From a virus, in IMG/VR virus record IMGVR_UViG_3300021090_000020, positions 1 through 62,559 of that record: a stretch of DNA of 62,559 nucleotides; one strand, 5' to 3'. The position numbers and the translations under genes were made by a program. The notes below the pieces were generated by a model, which was not told the origin of the DNA, did not search any database, and saw only the letters and a program-made list of their open reading frames with translations. Of this stretch, positions 26,964 to 33,649 are shown one piece after another; positions within the stretch are counted from its first letter, which is position 1, and every line of letters starts with the position of its first letter.

Positions 26964-27374
26964 ATGCGATCCTTTCTCGCCACCCTTTTACTCGCGCTCT
27001 CGCTCGCCACCTGCGGCACCATGGTGCCGGTTCTGGCGCGTGATCTCGGGCAATGGCAGCAGACCGATCCGCGCATATCGGCCTGGTTCAAGAGCCTGAT
27101 GCAACCGGACAATCCCAACGTGCCGTGTTGCGGAGAAGCTGACGCATATTGGGCCGACAGCTTCGAAATCCAAGGCGATCAGTACGTCGCGATCATCACC
27201 GACGAGCGCGAAGACGCGCCGCTCGGGCGCCTGCATATCGATCCCGGCACCCGCGTCGTCATCCCAAATCACAAACTCAAGTTCAACAAGGGCAACCCCA
27301 CCGGCCACGGCATCGTGTTCATGCACGCGGCGAGCGGTCAGGTGTGGTGCTACATCGCGCCGGGAGGCGTCTGA
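26964..27374 (+). CDS. Exported small protein of the lysis region
   Basis: 136 residues. A signal peptide (MRSFLATLLLALSLA) is followed by possible cleavage after VLA, or a weak lipobox LATC at C17. The mature part has a conserved look ('CCGEADAYWADSFEI', 'GDQYVAIITD', 'PGTRVVIPNHKLKFNKGNPTG') that I recall from Rhizobiales phages and prophages. It ends 2 nt before the endolysin start and likely acts in the periplasm, but its function is unknown. Confidence 0.7.
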   Translation: MRSFLATLLLALSLATCGTMVPVLARDLGQWQQTDPRISAWFKSLMQPDNPNVPCCGEADAYWADSFEIQGDQYVAIITDEREDAPLGRLHIDPGTRVVIPNHKLKFNKGNPTGHGIVFMHAASGQVWCYIAPGGV

Positions 27375-27376
27375 CC

Positions 27377-28213
27377 ATGGTCGACATCACATTCGACGCC
27401 GTCGCTTTTCCATTCTCGATCGCGCATGAGGGCGGCTGGGACAACGACCCGCACGATCGCGGCAACTGGACCTCGGGTGTCATCGGCAAAGGTGAGTTGA
27501 AGGGCACCAAGTACGGCGTGGCCTCGCACGTCTATCCAAACCTCGACATCAAAAACCTGACGCTGGAGCAGGCGCGCCAGATCCAGCGCCACGACTACGC
27601 CGACAAGGTGGCCTATGACGCGATGCCGGCGGGCGTCGACGTGTCGGTGTTTGACATGGGCTACAATGCCGGCCCGCCACGCTCGCTGATCCTGCTGGAG
27701 CGCGCGCTCGGCGCCACCACCGCCGCGCCGGCACAGCTTGCGGCGCTGGCCAACACGGCACCCGATAAGGTCGCGATCATCAAGGGCTTTGCCGGCAAGC
27801 GGCTGTCTTTCTACCAGGGACTGGCGAAATTCCCGCGCTATGGCCGCGGCTGGTCGCGCCGCGCCGCCGAATGCGAGGCGCTGTCGGTCAAGACCTGGCT
27901 CGGCTACGGCGCCAAGAAGCCGGCGGTCGAGATCAAGCAGACGCTCGAGACCGAGAGCAAGGCGGCGAACAAGGCATCGGCTGGTCATGCCACGTCGGGC
28001 GCGACCGCAGGCGGCGCCGAGACGGTCAATCAGTCGCAAAGCGATTGGGTCTGGCAGTGGGATTGGTCGACCGCGCTGGAAGTGTCGCTGATCGCCGCCG
28101 CCCTTGGACTGATCCTGTATTTCGGCTGGAAGGCGCTGGCGCACAAGGACCGCGCCAATGCCTATGCCGCGCTCGCCAAGGACATCGACATCGCGCCGGC
28201 ACTGCCGGCTTAA
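27377..28213 (+). CDS. Endolysin, GH108 lysozyme with C-terminal membrane helix
   Basis: 278 residues. The N-terminal glycoside hydrolase 108 domain (~10-95) has the catalytic glutamate in 'AHEGG' (E18) and 'TKYGVASHVYP'. A peptidoglycan-binding-3-like domain follows (~95-190: 'DVSVFDMGYNAGPPRSL', 'FPRYGRGWSRR'). After an Ala/Thr/Gly linker a hydrophobic helix (~232-253, 'ALEVSLIAAALGLILYFGW') would anchor the protein. It should cut the glycan strands of the host wall. ATG 27377 follows the upstream stop by 2 nt. The C-terminal anchor is unusual for this family and may restrain or localise the enzyme. Confidence 0.85.
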   Translation: MVDITFDAVAFPFSIAHEGGWDNDPHDRGNWTSGVIGKGELKGTKYGVASHVYPNLDIKNLTLEQARQIQRHDYADKVAYDAMPAGVDVSVFDMGYNAGPPRSLILLERALGATTAAPAQLAALANTAPDKVAIIKGFAGKRLSFYQGLAKFPRYGRGWSRRAAECEALSVKTWLGYGAKKPAVEIKQTLETESKAANKASAGHATSGATAGGAETVNQSQSDWVWQWDWSTALEVSLIAAALGLILYFGWKALAHKDRANAYAALAKDIDIAPALPA

Positions 28214-28229
28214 CGAGGAGAGAGAAGTC

Positions 28230-28577
28230 ATGCGTTTGGTTATTGGACTAACCTTCATCGCCATCATCGCGATCTATGTCTGGCAGATGGTGCTCAGCTA
28301 TCGCGAATTGGCGCAGACGGGCGGTAGCCTCTGGCAGCATTTGCTGGCGGCGGCTTGGGGCTCGGCCACCAAGCTATGGGCTAAGTCGGTCGGCATCGTC
28401 GCATCGCTGATCGGCTATGTGGCGACCATGACCGATTGGCTCAACGCGCCGCAAATAACAGCGCTGATCAAGCAATATGCCGATCCGCAATGGATCGTCG
28501 CGATCATGGCCGCGCTGTTCCTGTTGACCACCTTCGTCACCGAATGGGCGCGTGGCCGCACGCTGGATAAGAGCTGA
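28230..28577 (+). CDS. Holin-like membrane protein
   Basis: 115 residues with about three hydrophobic segments (2-20, 36-62, ~88-106) and a charged tail. ATG 28230 is preceded by GAGGAGAGAG. Immediately downstream of the endolysin, so a holin or holin-like role in forming the lysis hole is likely. No family name can be given. Confidence 0.6.
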   Translation: MRLVIGLTFIAIIAIYVWQMVLSYRELAQTGGSLWQHLLAAAWGSATKLWAKSVGIVASLIGYVATMTDWLNAPQITALIKQYADPQWIVAIMAALFLLTTFVTEWARGRTLDKS

Positions 28578-28580
28578 GCC

Positions 28581-28796
28581 ATGACGCTGCAGAGGGTCAG
28601 GCTGCGGCTGGCGCCCAGCAGCGGTAGCGGCGGCGGGCGCTGGATCAGCGCATGGGTCGATCTCGCTGAATTTCCACACGGCCCTAACCGCACGGCGCTG
28701 GCGCGCGCCAACGCCTTTTTCGCCCGCTTCGTGCCGGACGGCGAGCGCATCGCCGTCGTAGATTTGAGCCAAGGCAACGGTGCAGGAGGGGGATGA
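28581..28796 (+). CDS. Small hypothetical protein of the lysis cassette
   Basis: 71 residues, ATG 28581, soluble, Arg/Gly-rich start and an 'ERIAVVDLSQG' strand near the end. ATGA overlap with the next gene. Function unknown. Confidence 0.5.
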   Translation: MTLQRVRLRLAPSSGSGGGRWISAWVDLAEFPHGPNRTALARANAFFARFVPDGERIAVVDLSQGNGAGGG

Positions 28797-29296
28797 TGTT
28801 TGGTCTAACGACAATCATCAGCGGCGCGCTCAAGATCGCCAATTGGGGTGCGGAATATCTGCAAAGAAAGCAGGATATCGAGGCCGAAAAGTATAAGGCC
28901 GATGTCGGTGCCGCGACCACGCTGGGCACGGAAGCCTTGCGCGTCGAGGCGGCGCGCAATGAAGCTTGGGGCCGCGTCGCCGTGCAGGCCATGCTGCATC
29001 CGATGTGGTGGGTGGCATGGGGCCTGTTTGTGCTGCCGGTCGGCTTCTATGACGGCATGATCTTCTTCGTCTCGACCTTCGACCGCTGGCTCAACACGCC
29101 GGGCTGCTCCATTCCTGAAATCGGCCATGGTGTCACGCGCGGCTTGCAGCTCTGCGAGTGGTGGGTGCGCAAGGTGCCGCCGGATCAAGCCGCGCTGCGC
29201 GCCAGCGTGATCTATTTTATTTTCGGCGCACAAGCGACATCCGGCGCCGCGGCCGGTATCGGCCAGGTGGTGTCGCGCTGGCTGGCGAGGAAATAG
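28793..29296 (+). CDS. Membrane protein, holin-like
   Basis: 167 residues. An amphipathic charged helix (~20-55) is followed by hydrophobic segments at ~65-90 ('WWVAWGLFVLPVGFYDGMIFFVS') and ~135-160. The layout resembles phage 'holin of 3TMs' type proteins. It overlaps its neighbour by ATGA and lies inside the lysis cassette; it could be a second holin or an antiholin. Confidence 0.55.
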   Translation: MMFGLTTIISGALKIANWGAEYLQRKQDIEAEKYKADVGAATTLGTEALRVEAARNEAWGRVAVQAMLHPMWWVAWGLFVLPVGFYDGMIFFVSTFDRWLNTPGCSIPEIGHGVTRGLQLCEWWVRKVPPDQAALRASVIYFIFGAQATSGAAAGIGQVVSRWLARK

Positions 29297-29299
29297 CCG

Positions 29300-29572
29300 A
29301 TGGCGCCCGCCCGCAAAATTACCGCCAGCAGCGATGAGATGGCGTTGCATCTGGCGGTCGGCGAGCTGACCGCCGACGTGCGTACGCTCAAATCCTCGGT
29401 CGATAAACTGACCACCATCGTCGAACGGCTGACCAAGCACGAGCAACGCACGCTGTTCCTGCCGGCGGCAGAGAGCGTGCTGCCGCTCGCATTGCGCGTT
29501 GTGTTCAAAGCCGGCTACGGCATCGTCTGCGCGCTGATCGGTGGGCTGAGCGCGCGATACTTTCCTCAATAA
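29300..29572 (+). CDS. Coiled-coil protein with C-terminal membrane helix
   Basis: 90 residues. A heptad-like helix (~15-48: 'ELTADVRTLKSSVDKLTTIVERL') is followed by a hydrophobic helix (~60-83). Tail-anchored coiled coils of this size recur in phage lysis cassettes. Function not shown. Confidence 0.55.
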   Translation: MAPARKITASSDEMALHLAVGELTADVRTLKSSVDKLTTIVERLTKHEQRTLFLPAAESVLPLALRVVFKAGYGIVCALIGGLSARYFPQ

Positions 29573-29624
29573 TTTTGGGACTTATCTCCCTTGTGAAAAT
29601 GAACTGAAACATGAGGATAAAACC

Positions 29625-29885
29625 ATGCTTTCATATCTCGTAGGCCCAGTTGACATTAATTCCGCCCTTGTTCTGGCGGCTGCGATCATCTGTACGTGCA
29701 TCGTTATCACGTCACTCATCGTCAAGCGGCGGAGCCGTGTCGATATTTCCAATGAGTTCGAGTTGGCAAAGATGAAGCAGGAAGCGGAAAACGCTCGCGC
29801 TCTGTACGCCGTGGAAACCGACCGCGCCTACAAGTTCAAGCAGATTGAGACGGGCTTAATAACGTCGCACGCGCGCTCTGAATGA
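29625..29885 (+). CDS. Inner-membrane coiled-coil protein, possible i-spanin
   Basis: 86 residues, ATG 29625 with a GAGGATAAAACC leader. One N-terminal membrane helix (~13-33) is followed by a charged coiled coil (~40-75). This is the topology of Rz-type inner-membrane spanins, which fuse the two membranes at lysis, but no outer lipoprotein partner is visible nearby. Last gene of the rightward late operon. Confidence 0.5.
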   Translation: MLSYLVGPVDINSALVLAAAIICTCIVITSLIVKRRSRVDISNEFELAKMKQEAENARALYAVETDRAYKFKQIETGLITSHARSE

Positions 29886-29925
29886 GGGACAAAGGACTTA
29901 TGTAATTCCCATAATTTTTGCCTGA

Positions 29926-30029
29926 CCTCCCTCAACACGGGAGGCTGTCTGACGACTTCCCCGCTCCTGGCCTCGCGCCCGCCTTCGCCCTCACGGGCTA
30001 CGGCGGGACAAGCCGGGGGCGGTCTTTTT
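29926..30029. terminator. Hairpin region between converging operons
   Basis: Hairpin 29926-29931/29939-29944 (CCTCCC...GGGAGG), a two-part hairpin 29978-30007, and a T-run at 30024-30028. It separates the rightward late operon from the leftward accessory genes and probably stops transcription from the left. Confidence 0.5.
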
Positions 30030-30049
30030 GCGTTTGTGCATTCGGCCCA

Positions 30050-30871
30050 TTAACGATCCTGTGGTCCCGGCTCGCAGACTCGAACTGCGGTATCCGCGTC
30101 CACAGCGCGGCGCCCTACCCTTGAGTTAACCCGGGATTGCCAGTGCGTCGTATGCGCCTTTACCATAAAGGCGTTGATCCGAGCGCGGTCTGTTTTCCAA
30201 TCGCAATCCTTCAATAGCTCACGAAGCTGCATTTCGGCGGTGTCGATCATCCGCAGCGTTTCATCTTTCGTATATTTTCCCGTCCTGATGCCCCGCAGGA
30301 TGCTGAGGTTGGGTTCCGCGACCGGCAGTGTAATCGTGCGGCGCACGAGCATTTCGATACCCTCAAAAGCAAGCCGCATAGCGTGCATGGCAAACTTGGT
30401 ATCGAAGCCGTATTTGGCGACAAGCTCAGGCCGGTTGACCGTCTGATTACGCTGGCCGGTCATCTTCATCCTTTGAGCGACAAGATAGCCAAGGAAGCGA
30501 TCGCCGGATTCGCGGCTGATAAAAGCCTCGCGCATTTCGACTAGACCCGCGCCTAGTTCTGTCTTGGCCTCATGCGTCGGAAGCCATAGCAGGATCACCA
30601 CAGACGGATTGCCCTGCTCGGCAAGGCGGCAGAACTTGCGCAGGCTATACATTGTCAGGTCTAGGTCGCCCGCCTCACTACGGACGCCCTCTGGTTTGTC
30701 GCGATAGATGTAATGGTCACACGATGATAAACCGCAAACGTATTCCGGCGGTTCGATAAAGATGCCCATTTCGTCACGGTCATCCTGCCCGTCAACGGCG
30801 GTGCCATGTGCGGTTGACCCCACGACGCCGCGTAGGATTTCATTGCCGAGTGCTATTTCACGCGAGTTCAT
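30050..30871 (-). CDS. Predicted nucleotidyltransferase (DNA polymerase beta superfamily, RlaP/YcgL-like)
   Basis: 273 residues, ATG 30871 with AGGGA upstream. The N-terminus has the nucleotidyltransferase signature GST (18-20) followed by 'DDRDEMGIF' (D31 and D33, metal ligands). 'DLDLTMYSLRKFCRLAEQGNPSVVILLW' and 'KFAMHAMRLAFEGIEML' match the helical part of the family that phages often carry and that has been proposed to act in RNA repair. The last ~28 codons run through a tRNA-His gene on the same strand, so the true protein end or the transcript end is unusual. Confidence 0.75.
   Translation of the reverse strand: MNSREIALGNEILRGVVGSTAHGTAVDGQDDRDEMGIFIEPPEYVCGLSSCDHYIYRDKPEGVRSEAGDLDLTMYSLRKFCRLAEQGNPSVVILLWLPTHEAKTELGAGLVEMREAFISRESGDRFLGYLVAQRMKMTGQRNQTVNRPELVAKYGFDTKFAMHAMRLAFEGIEMLVRRTITLPVAEPNLSILRGIRTGKYTKDETLRMIDTAEMQLRELLKDCDWKTDRARINAFMVKAHTTHWQSRVNSRVGRRAVDADTAVRVCEPGPQDR
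30062..30135 (-). tRNA. tRNA-His (anticodon GUG), A73, no G-1
   Basis: A full cloverleaf on the minus strand: acceptor 30129-30135/30066-30072, anticodon arm 30094-30110 with loop CTGTGGA, T arm 30073-30089 (perfect), CCA encoded at 30062-30064. The discriminator is A73 and position -1 is T, not G: the recoded alphaproteobacterial tRNA-His form. There is a G6-G67 mismatch and an A10-C25 mismatch, so it may be slightly decayed. It overlaps the 3' end of the nucleotidyltransferase frame. Confidence 0.8.
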
Positions 30872-30896
30872 TTTTTAGTCCCTGATGCATACTGGC

Positions 30897-31103
30897 CTAC
30901 AGCGCAAACTTTTGCTTGCCGATCACCACCTGGCCGGTGACAGCACCGAGCGGCTTGGCGGATTCGACCAGCTTCTTTGCCTTCTCACCTTCTGCCGCGA
31001 AGTCCGCCAGCGTCATGTTCTCCTTGGCGGGATAGCTGACGGTGAGGGTGATGGTGACGGTAGGTTTTGGTTTGGGCTTGGTGGTGGTGGCGGCGGTGTT
31101 CAT
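30897..31103 (-). CDS. Small hypothetical protein with Lys/Pro stretch
   Basis: 68 residues from ATG 31103, which has GGAGAGG 6 nt upstream. A 'TTTKPKPKPTVTITLTVSYP' start is followed by a short helical part. Unknown function. Its leader is one copy of a duplicated block (see repeat at 31101). Confidence 0.6.
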   Translation of the reverse strand: MNTAATTTKPKPKPTVTITLTVSYPAKENMTLADFAAEGEKAKKLVESAKPLGAVTGQVVIGKQKFAL

Positions 31104-31117
31104 GGTGGCCTCTCCGT

Positions 31118-31726
31118 TTAGTTGCGCCAATAGCGTTTTGGCGGCGGCACGCTCGGTTTTTGTGGTATAGGGTTCACCAGATCGATACTCAAGATCAGAT
31201 CGCGGCTGTAAATTGGAATTATCCAATTCATTGCGTTGAGCTTGGTCCTTTCAAGCTCGTATCTGTATTTTTCCCTATGCACCTGCTCAGCCAATTCCCA
31301 AATATTTCGCGAGTTTATCATCAGGTCACGGCACCTATCGCGGCTCAGACCGATACGATCCATCGTCTCCAGGAGCATGTCGGCGGTCAGTGTCCCTCCA
31401 TCGTGAGCCCGCGTCGGCTTTCGCTCGGGCCTAAACTTCGCCGGGCGGTGGAATGTCGGTGGAGGTGGCGCGTTCGTCTCGAACAGCACCGTGCGCCTCG
31501 GGCCTCGTTCCTCAACATCACAAATCGTACCGACGTAGCGCACCGACAAACGGCGGGCGGCGCGAAACTTCTTTTCCTCGATAGTCAGCCACTCGTGATC
31601 GTCGGCAAATTCTGCGCTCCGGTCGAGCTTGTAGTTATGGAACCATCGACACAAAGTGGAGTATGTATCCAGCCTTTCCAGGCTGGCGGTGCCCTCGTAA
31701 TCGAGCCTGTAGAGGGAGGCCATCAA
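31118..31726 (-). CDS. Hypothetical protein, full-length member of a duplicated pair
   Basis: 202 residues. The N-terminal half (1-100) contains several aromatic and charged strands and ends at a Pro-rich linker (APPPPTFHRP). The C-terminal half (~103-202) starts 'TRAHDGGTLTADMLLE' and ends 'QKPSVPPPKRYWRN'. The gene at 31944 repeats this half alone. No family recognised. ATGA overlap with the upstream gene. Confidence 0.6.
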   Translation of the reverse strand: MMASLYRLDYEGTASLERLDTYSTLCRWFHNYKLDRSAEFADDHEWLTIEEKKFRAARRLSVRYVGTICDVEERGPRRTVLFETNAPPPPTFHRPAKFRPERKPTRAHDGGTLTADMLLETMDRIGLSRDRCRDLMINSRNIWELAEQVHREKYRYELERTKLNAMNWIIPIYSRDLILSIDLVNPIPQKPSVPPPKRYWRN

Positions 31727-31929
31727 TCCACTTCATGTTTGTTATTTTCGCCGAGATTGGCGCGCATCGCATTGATCATCCGCTCAAGCACATAGGCAAG
31801 ATCGCGGACTTCGTTGTGGTGGATGCCGGAAGCAACCACTTTGCCTCTATGCTTGATCGTTAGCCACATCGGATGGCCTTCCGTCCAAGCCTCGGCCTTA
31901 AAATCGCCTGCGGAGAATTCCAGTTTCAT
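31723..31929 (-). CDS. Small hypothetical protein
   Basis: 68 residues from ATG 31929, with GGAGAAG upstream in a leader nearly identical to that of 31103. Beta-rich start ('MKLEFSAGDFKAEAW', 'LTIKHRGKVVASGIHHNEVRDLAYVLERM'). Unknown function. Confidence 0.6.
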   Translation of the reverse strand: MKLEFSAGDFKAEAWTEGHPMWLTIKHRGKVVASGIHHNEVRDLAYVLERMINAMRANLGENNKHEVD

Positions 31930-31943
31930 GGTGGCTTCTCCGT

Positions 31944-32252
31944 TTAGTTGCGCCGGTAGCGGCTTGGTGGTGGCACGCTCGGCTTCTTTGGTGTGACCAT
32001 TTCAAGTTTAAGAATCCGGTCGCAGTCACGTATCGGCAAAATCCAATTCATCGCGTCGAGCCTAGTCCTTTCAATCTCGTATCTATACTTTTCCATCTGC
32101 ACCCGCTCGGTCAATTCCCATATAGTCCGCGAGTTCATCACCATGTCCTCACGCAATTCGCGGCTCAGGCCGAGCTGGAATATCGTCGATAGGAGCATGT
32201 CATAGGTCAGAGTGTCCCCATCGTGAGCCCGCGTCGGGCTGAGCACCGTCAA
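31944..32252 (-). CDS. Truncated paralogue of the 31118 gene
   Basis: 102 codons. Residues ~7-102 match the C-terminal half of the 202-residue protein at 31118 (shared 'TRAHDG', 'WEL.E.V..EKYRYE.ERT', 'KPSVPPP'). The first few codons read antisense through the fragment of an XRE gene, so the 5' end was lost at a rearrangement point near 32236. It may still be expressed, but no good ribosome site is visible. Confidence 0.45.
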   Translation of the reverse strand: MTVLSPTRAHDGDTLTYDMLLSTIFQLGLSRELREDMVMNSRTIWELTERVQMEKYRYEIERTRLDAMNWILPIRDCDRILKLEMVTPKKPSVPPPSRYRRN

Positions 32253-32391
32253 GGACTATGAGGCGGGCAAAAGGACCCCGATAGCCAACAATTTAGAGGC
32301 TATTCAGCGGGCTTTAGAGGGCGCCGGGGTACGTTTTACTGAGGATTCCGTCAGCGGCCCACTAGAGGCCAAGAATACCGACAAGAATTGA
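32236..32391 (+). pseudogene. 3' fragment of an XRE-family regulator gene
   Basis: The frame [19 protein letters not shown]... to TGA 32389-32391 (51 codons) is the recognition helix and C-terminus of a short HTH regulator; the first ~30 residues are missing. The break at ~32236 abuts the duplicated block on the other strand. With no start, it is almost surely dead. Confidence 0.65.
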
Positions 32392-32413
32392 TTTATTTTT
32401 GCACAACCCGCAG

Positions 32414-32446
32414 TTGATTCTATTGCTTTTCGTTTTATGCTATAAA
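32414..32446 (+). promoter_or_regulatory. Promoter for the candidate structured RNA
   Basis: TTGATT (32414-32419) and an extended -10, TGCTATAAA (32438-32446), or TATGCT (32436-32441) with a 16-nt spacer. The stretch is AT-rich in a GC-rich genome. Start expected near 32453. Confidence 0.5.
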
Positions 32447-32452
32447 GGCAAG

Positions 32453-32601
32453 ATAGGGCCGCCGCAGGGGCGACTAACTCCCTGCGGTCGGGGTCTACCA
32501 GAGCCGACACCCCCGACAGTCAGTAAAGTCGGGTAGACCGGTTCCACATCCCGCACCTGGCGGGCTGGATTACGGGCCACAGCGACCACCGCTGTGGCCC
32601 G
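32453..32601 (+). ncRNA. Candidate structured RNA, about 150 nt
   Basis: No protein frame, but four consecutive stems. H1 is 32462-32469/32480-32487 (8 bp). H2 is 32492-32499/32532-32539 (8 bp), with inner CCGAC copies at 32504 and 32513 that can instead pair with GTCGG at 32528. H3 is 32550-32554/32560-32564. H4 is 32573-32584/32590-32601 (12 bp, terminator-like). A promoter lies just upstream and the neighbouring gene converges on it. Function unknown; a regulatory RNA or protein-binding decoy is possible. H4 may also serve the converging gene. Confidence 0.5.
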
Positions 32602-32607
32602 AACTGT

Positions 32608-33060
32608 TTAATCCTTTGGGATTGGCACCCCTTTTAGCCAGTACCAGCCCTTCCGGATTGATTGCAAAGTCGATTTATCGTGGGCCAAATAAGCACTTAG
32701 CGTTGATTCTGGCCTCTTGCCGCCCAGCACGACGCCGTGGCCAACAACCCATTCATAAAGTTCGGTAAATTGGACGGGGCGCGCTCTGGAACGGACCAGT
32801 TTGTCTGCTTCCCGGATGGCTACTACGTAGCGGGCCTCGCTACTGGGAGGGGCACCTAAAAGGTCGGGCGCATGGCCATTTGATGCCGACTTCGCGCCAG
32901 CGGCGCCCTTCGGTGCCAGTGCCAAGCCGTATTTATCAGCCAAAGTTTGCAGCCGCTCCAATTCGCGCAAGTCAACGTCAACCGCCTCAGCCTCTCGCTG
33001 AGCAGTCTCAAGAATTTCAGCCTTCTTTGCCTTCAATGCCTGTAGCGGGTCCGCCATCAA
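32608..33060 (-). CDS. Coiled-coil protein with winged-helix (HARE-HTH-like) C-terminus
   Basis: 150 residues, ATG 33060. Residues 1-45 are a charged coiled coil. Residues ~78-145 ('YVVAIREADKLVRSRARPVQFTELYEWV', 'RPESTLSAYLAHDKSTLQSIRKGWYWL') read like a HARE-type winged helix found in DNA-associated proteins. A good promoter with paired repeats lies upstream (33064-33104), so it may regulate itself. The family call is tentative. Confidence 0.6.
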   Translation of the reverse strand: MMADPLQALKAKKAEILETAQREAEAVDVDLRELERLQTLADKYGLALAPKGAAGAKSASNGHAPDLLGAPPSSEARYVVAIREADKLVRSRARPVQFTELYEWVVGHGVVLGGKRPESTLSAYLAHDKSTLQSIRKGWYWLKGVPIPKD

Positions 33061-33063
33061 ACT

Positions 33064-33104
33064 CTCCGATCTCAGTAGATACTCCGATCTCTGAGTCGGG
33101 TCAA
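33064..33104 (-). promoter_or_regulatory. Promoter with two direct-repeat operators
   Basis: On the minus strand: -35 TTGACC (33099-33104), 17-nt spacer, -10 TATCTA (33076-33081). Two identical 9-mers AGATCGGAG (33064-33072 and 33082-33090), 18 bp apart, flank the -10. A 7-bp inverted repeat (33109-33115/33121-33127) lies just upstream. Confidence 0.6.
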
Positions 33105-33142
33105 GTCTTGCCAGAGACTATCTGGCATGGTAGTCCAAAATG

Positions 33143-33173
33143 AGAACGGCCCCGCTTTTGGCGGAGCCGTTCT
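33143..33173. terminator. Hairpin before the tRNA
   Basis: Stem 33143-33150/33166-33173 extended by 33152-33155/33161-33164 with one mismatch, loop TTTTG. It may terminate either strand or mark a processing site 5' of the tRNA. Confidence 0.5.
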
Positions 33174-33180
33174 TACCCCT

Positions 33181-33271
33181 GGCGGGGTGGCAGAGTGGTC
33201 GATTGCAGCGGTCTTAAAAACCGTAGAACGGGCTAGCCCCCGTTCCGTGGGTTCAAACCCCACCCCCGCCG
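33181..33271 (+). tRNA. tRNA with anticodon UAA on a serine-type body
   Basis: Class II cloverleaf: acceptor 33181-33187/33264-33270 (7 perfect pairs), D arm with 3-bp stem (33190-33206), anticodon loop CTTAAAA (anticodon UAA, codon UUA, Leu), long variable stem AACGGG/CCCGTT, T arm 33247-33263. The discriminator is G73 and the D arm (GCAGAGTGGTCGATTGC) is of tRNA-Ser(UGA) type. Leucine tRNAs normally have A73. By anticodon it is tRNA-Leu; by body it looks like tRNA-Ser with one changed anticodon base. Confidence 0.8.
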
Positions 33272-33355
33272 CACTTTCCGGCAAGGCTGGACCGAACCAA
33301 CGAAATCATTGTAGCACACCCCGATTCGGGGTCAAAACGCCCTATTGCGGCTTAG

Positions 33356-33643
33356 CTAGTGCCGAGAGCGGTAGGCCGCAATATCGGCCGCCGTTACGTC
33401 CTGCGGATAGCACTTAGGGGAAGCCCCGCCGGGGCGGCTATGGGCGCTCCTAGCCCCACACCGGCTACCATTCCGGGCATGGTCATCCGGGCAGGCGCAC
33501 GGGCGGCCCGTCGCATGGTAGGCCGCCCGACTGTCTTGAATGACGTGCTGGATTACCTGCTGATCCGACAGGGCAGTGGGGGACTGAGCGAGCGCCGCGC
33601 TCGCAAGAAATCCAATAAGCAGGGCTGATAAAAACGCGCGCAT
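33356..33643 (-). CDS. Small exported protein
   Basis: 95 residues with a clear signal peptide (MRAFLSALLIGFLASAALA, cleavage after ALA). The mature part has three Cys in a conserved-looking pattern ('HATGRPCACPDDHARNGSRCG', 'PKCYPQDV') that I recall from small periplasmic proteins of Rhizobiales. Probably a host-derived moron; function unknown. Confidence 0.65.
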   Translation of the reverse strand: MRAFLSALLIGFLASAALAQSPTALSDQQVIQHVIQDSRAAYHATGRPCACPDDHARNGSRCGARSAHSRPGGASPKCYPQDVTAADIAAYRSRH

Positions 33644-33649
33644 CGCGGA

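Larger units (their letters stand above)
31101..32236. repeat. Direct duplication of a ~310-bp block
   Basis: 31101-31416 and 31927-32236 are related copies in the same orientation. Each holds the ribosome site and start of a small gene plus the 3' half of the gene before it. They diverge by roughly a quarter to a third of positions by eye. The right copy ends exactly where the XRE fragment begins. Confidence 0.7.
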
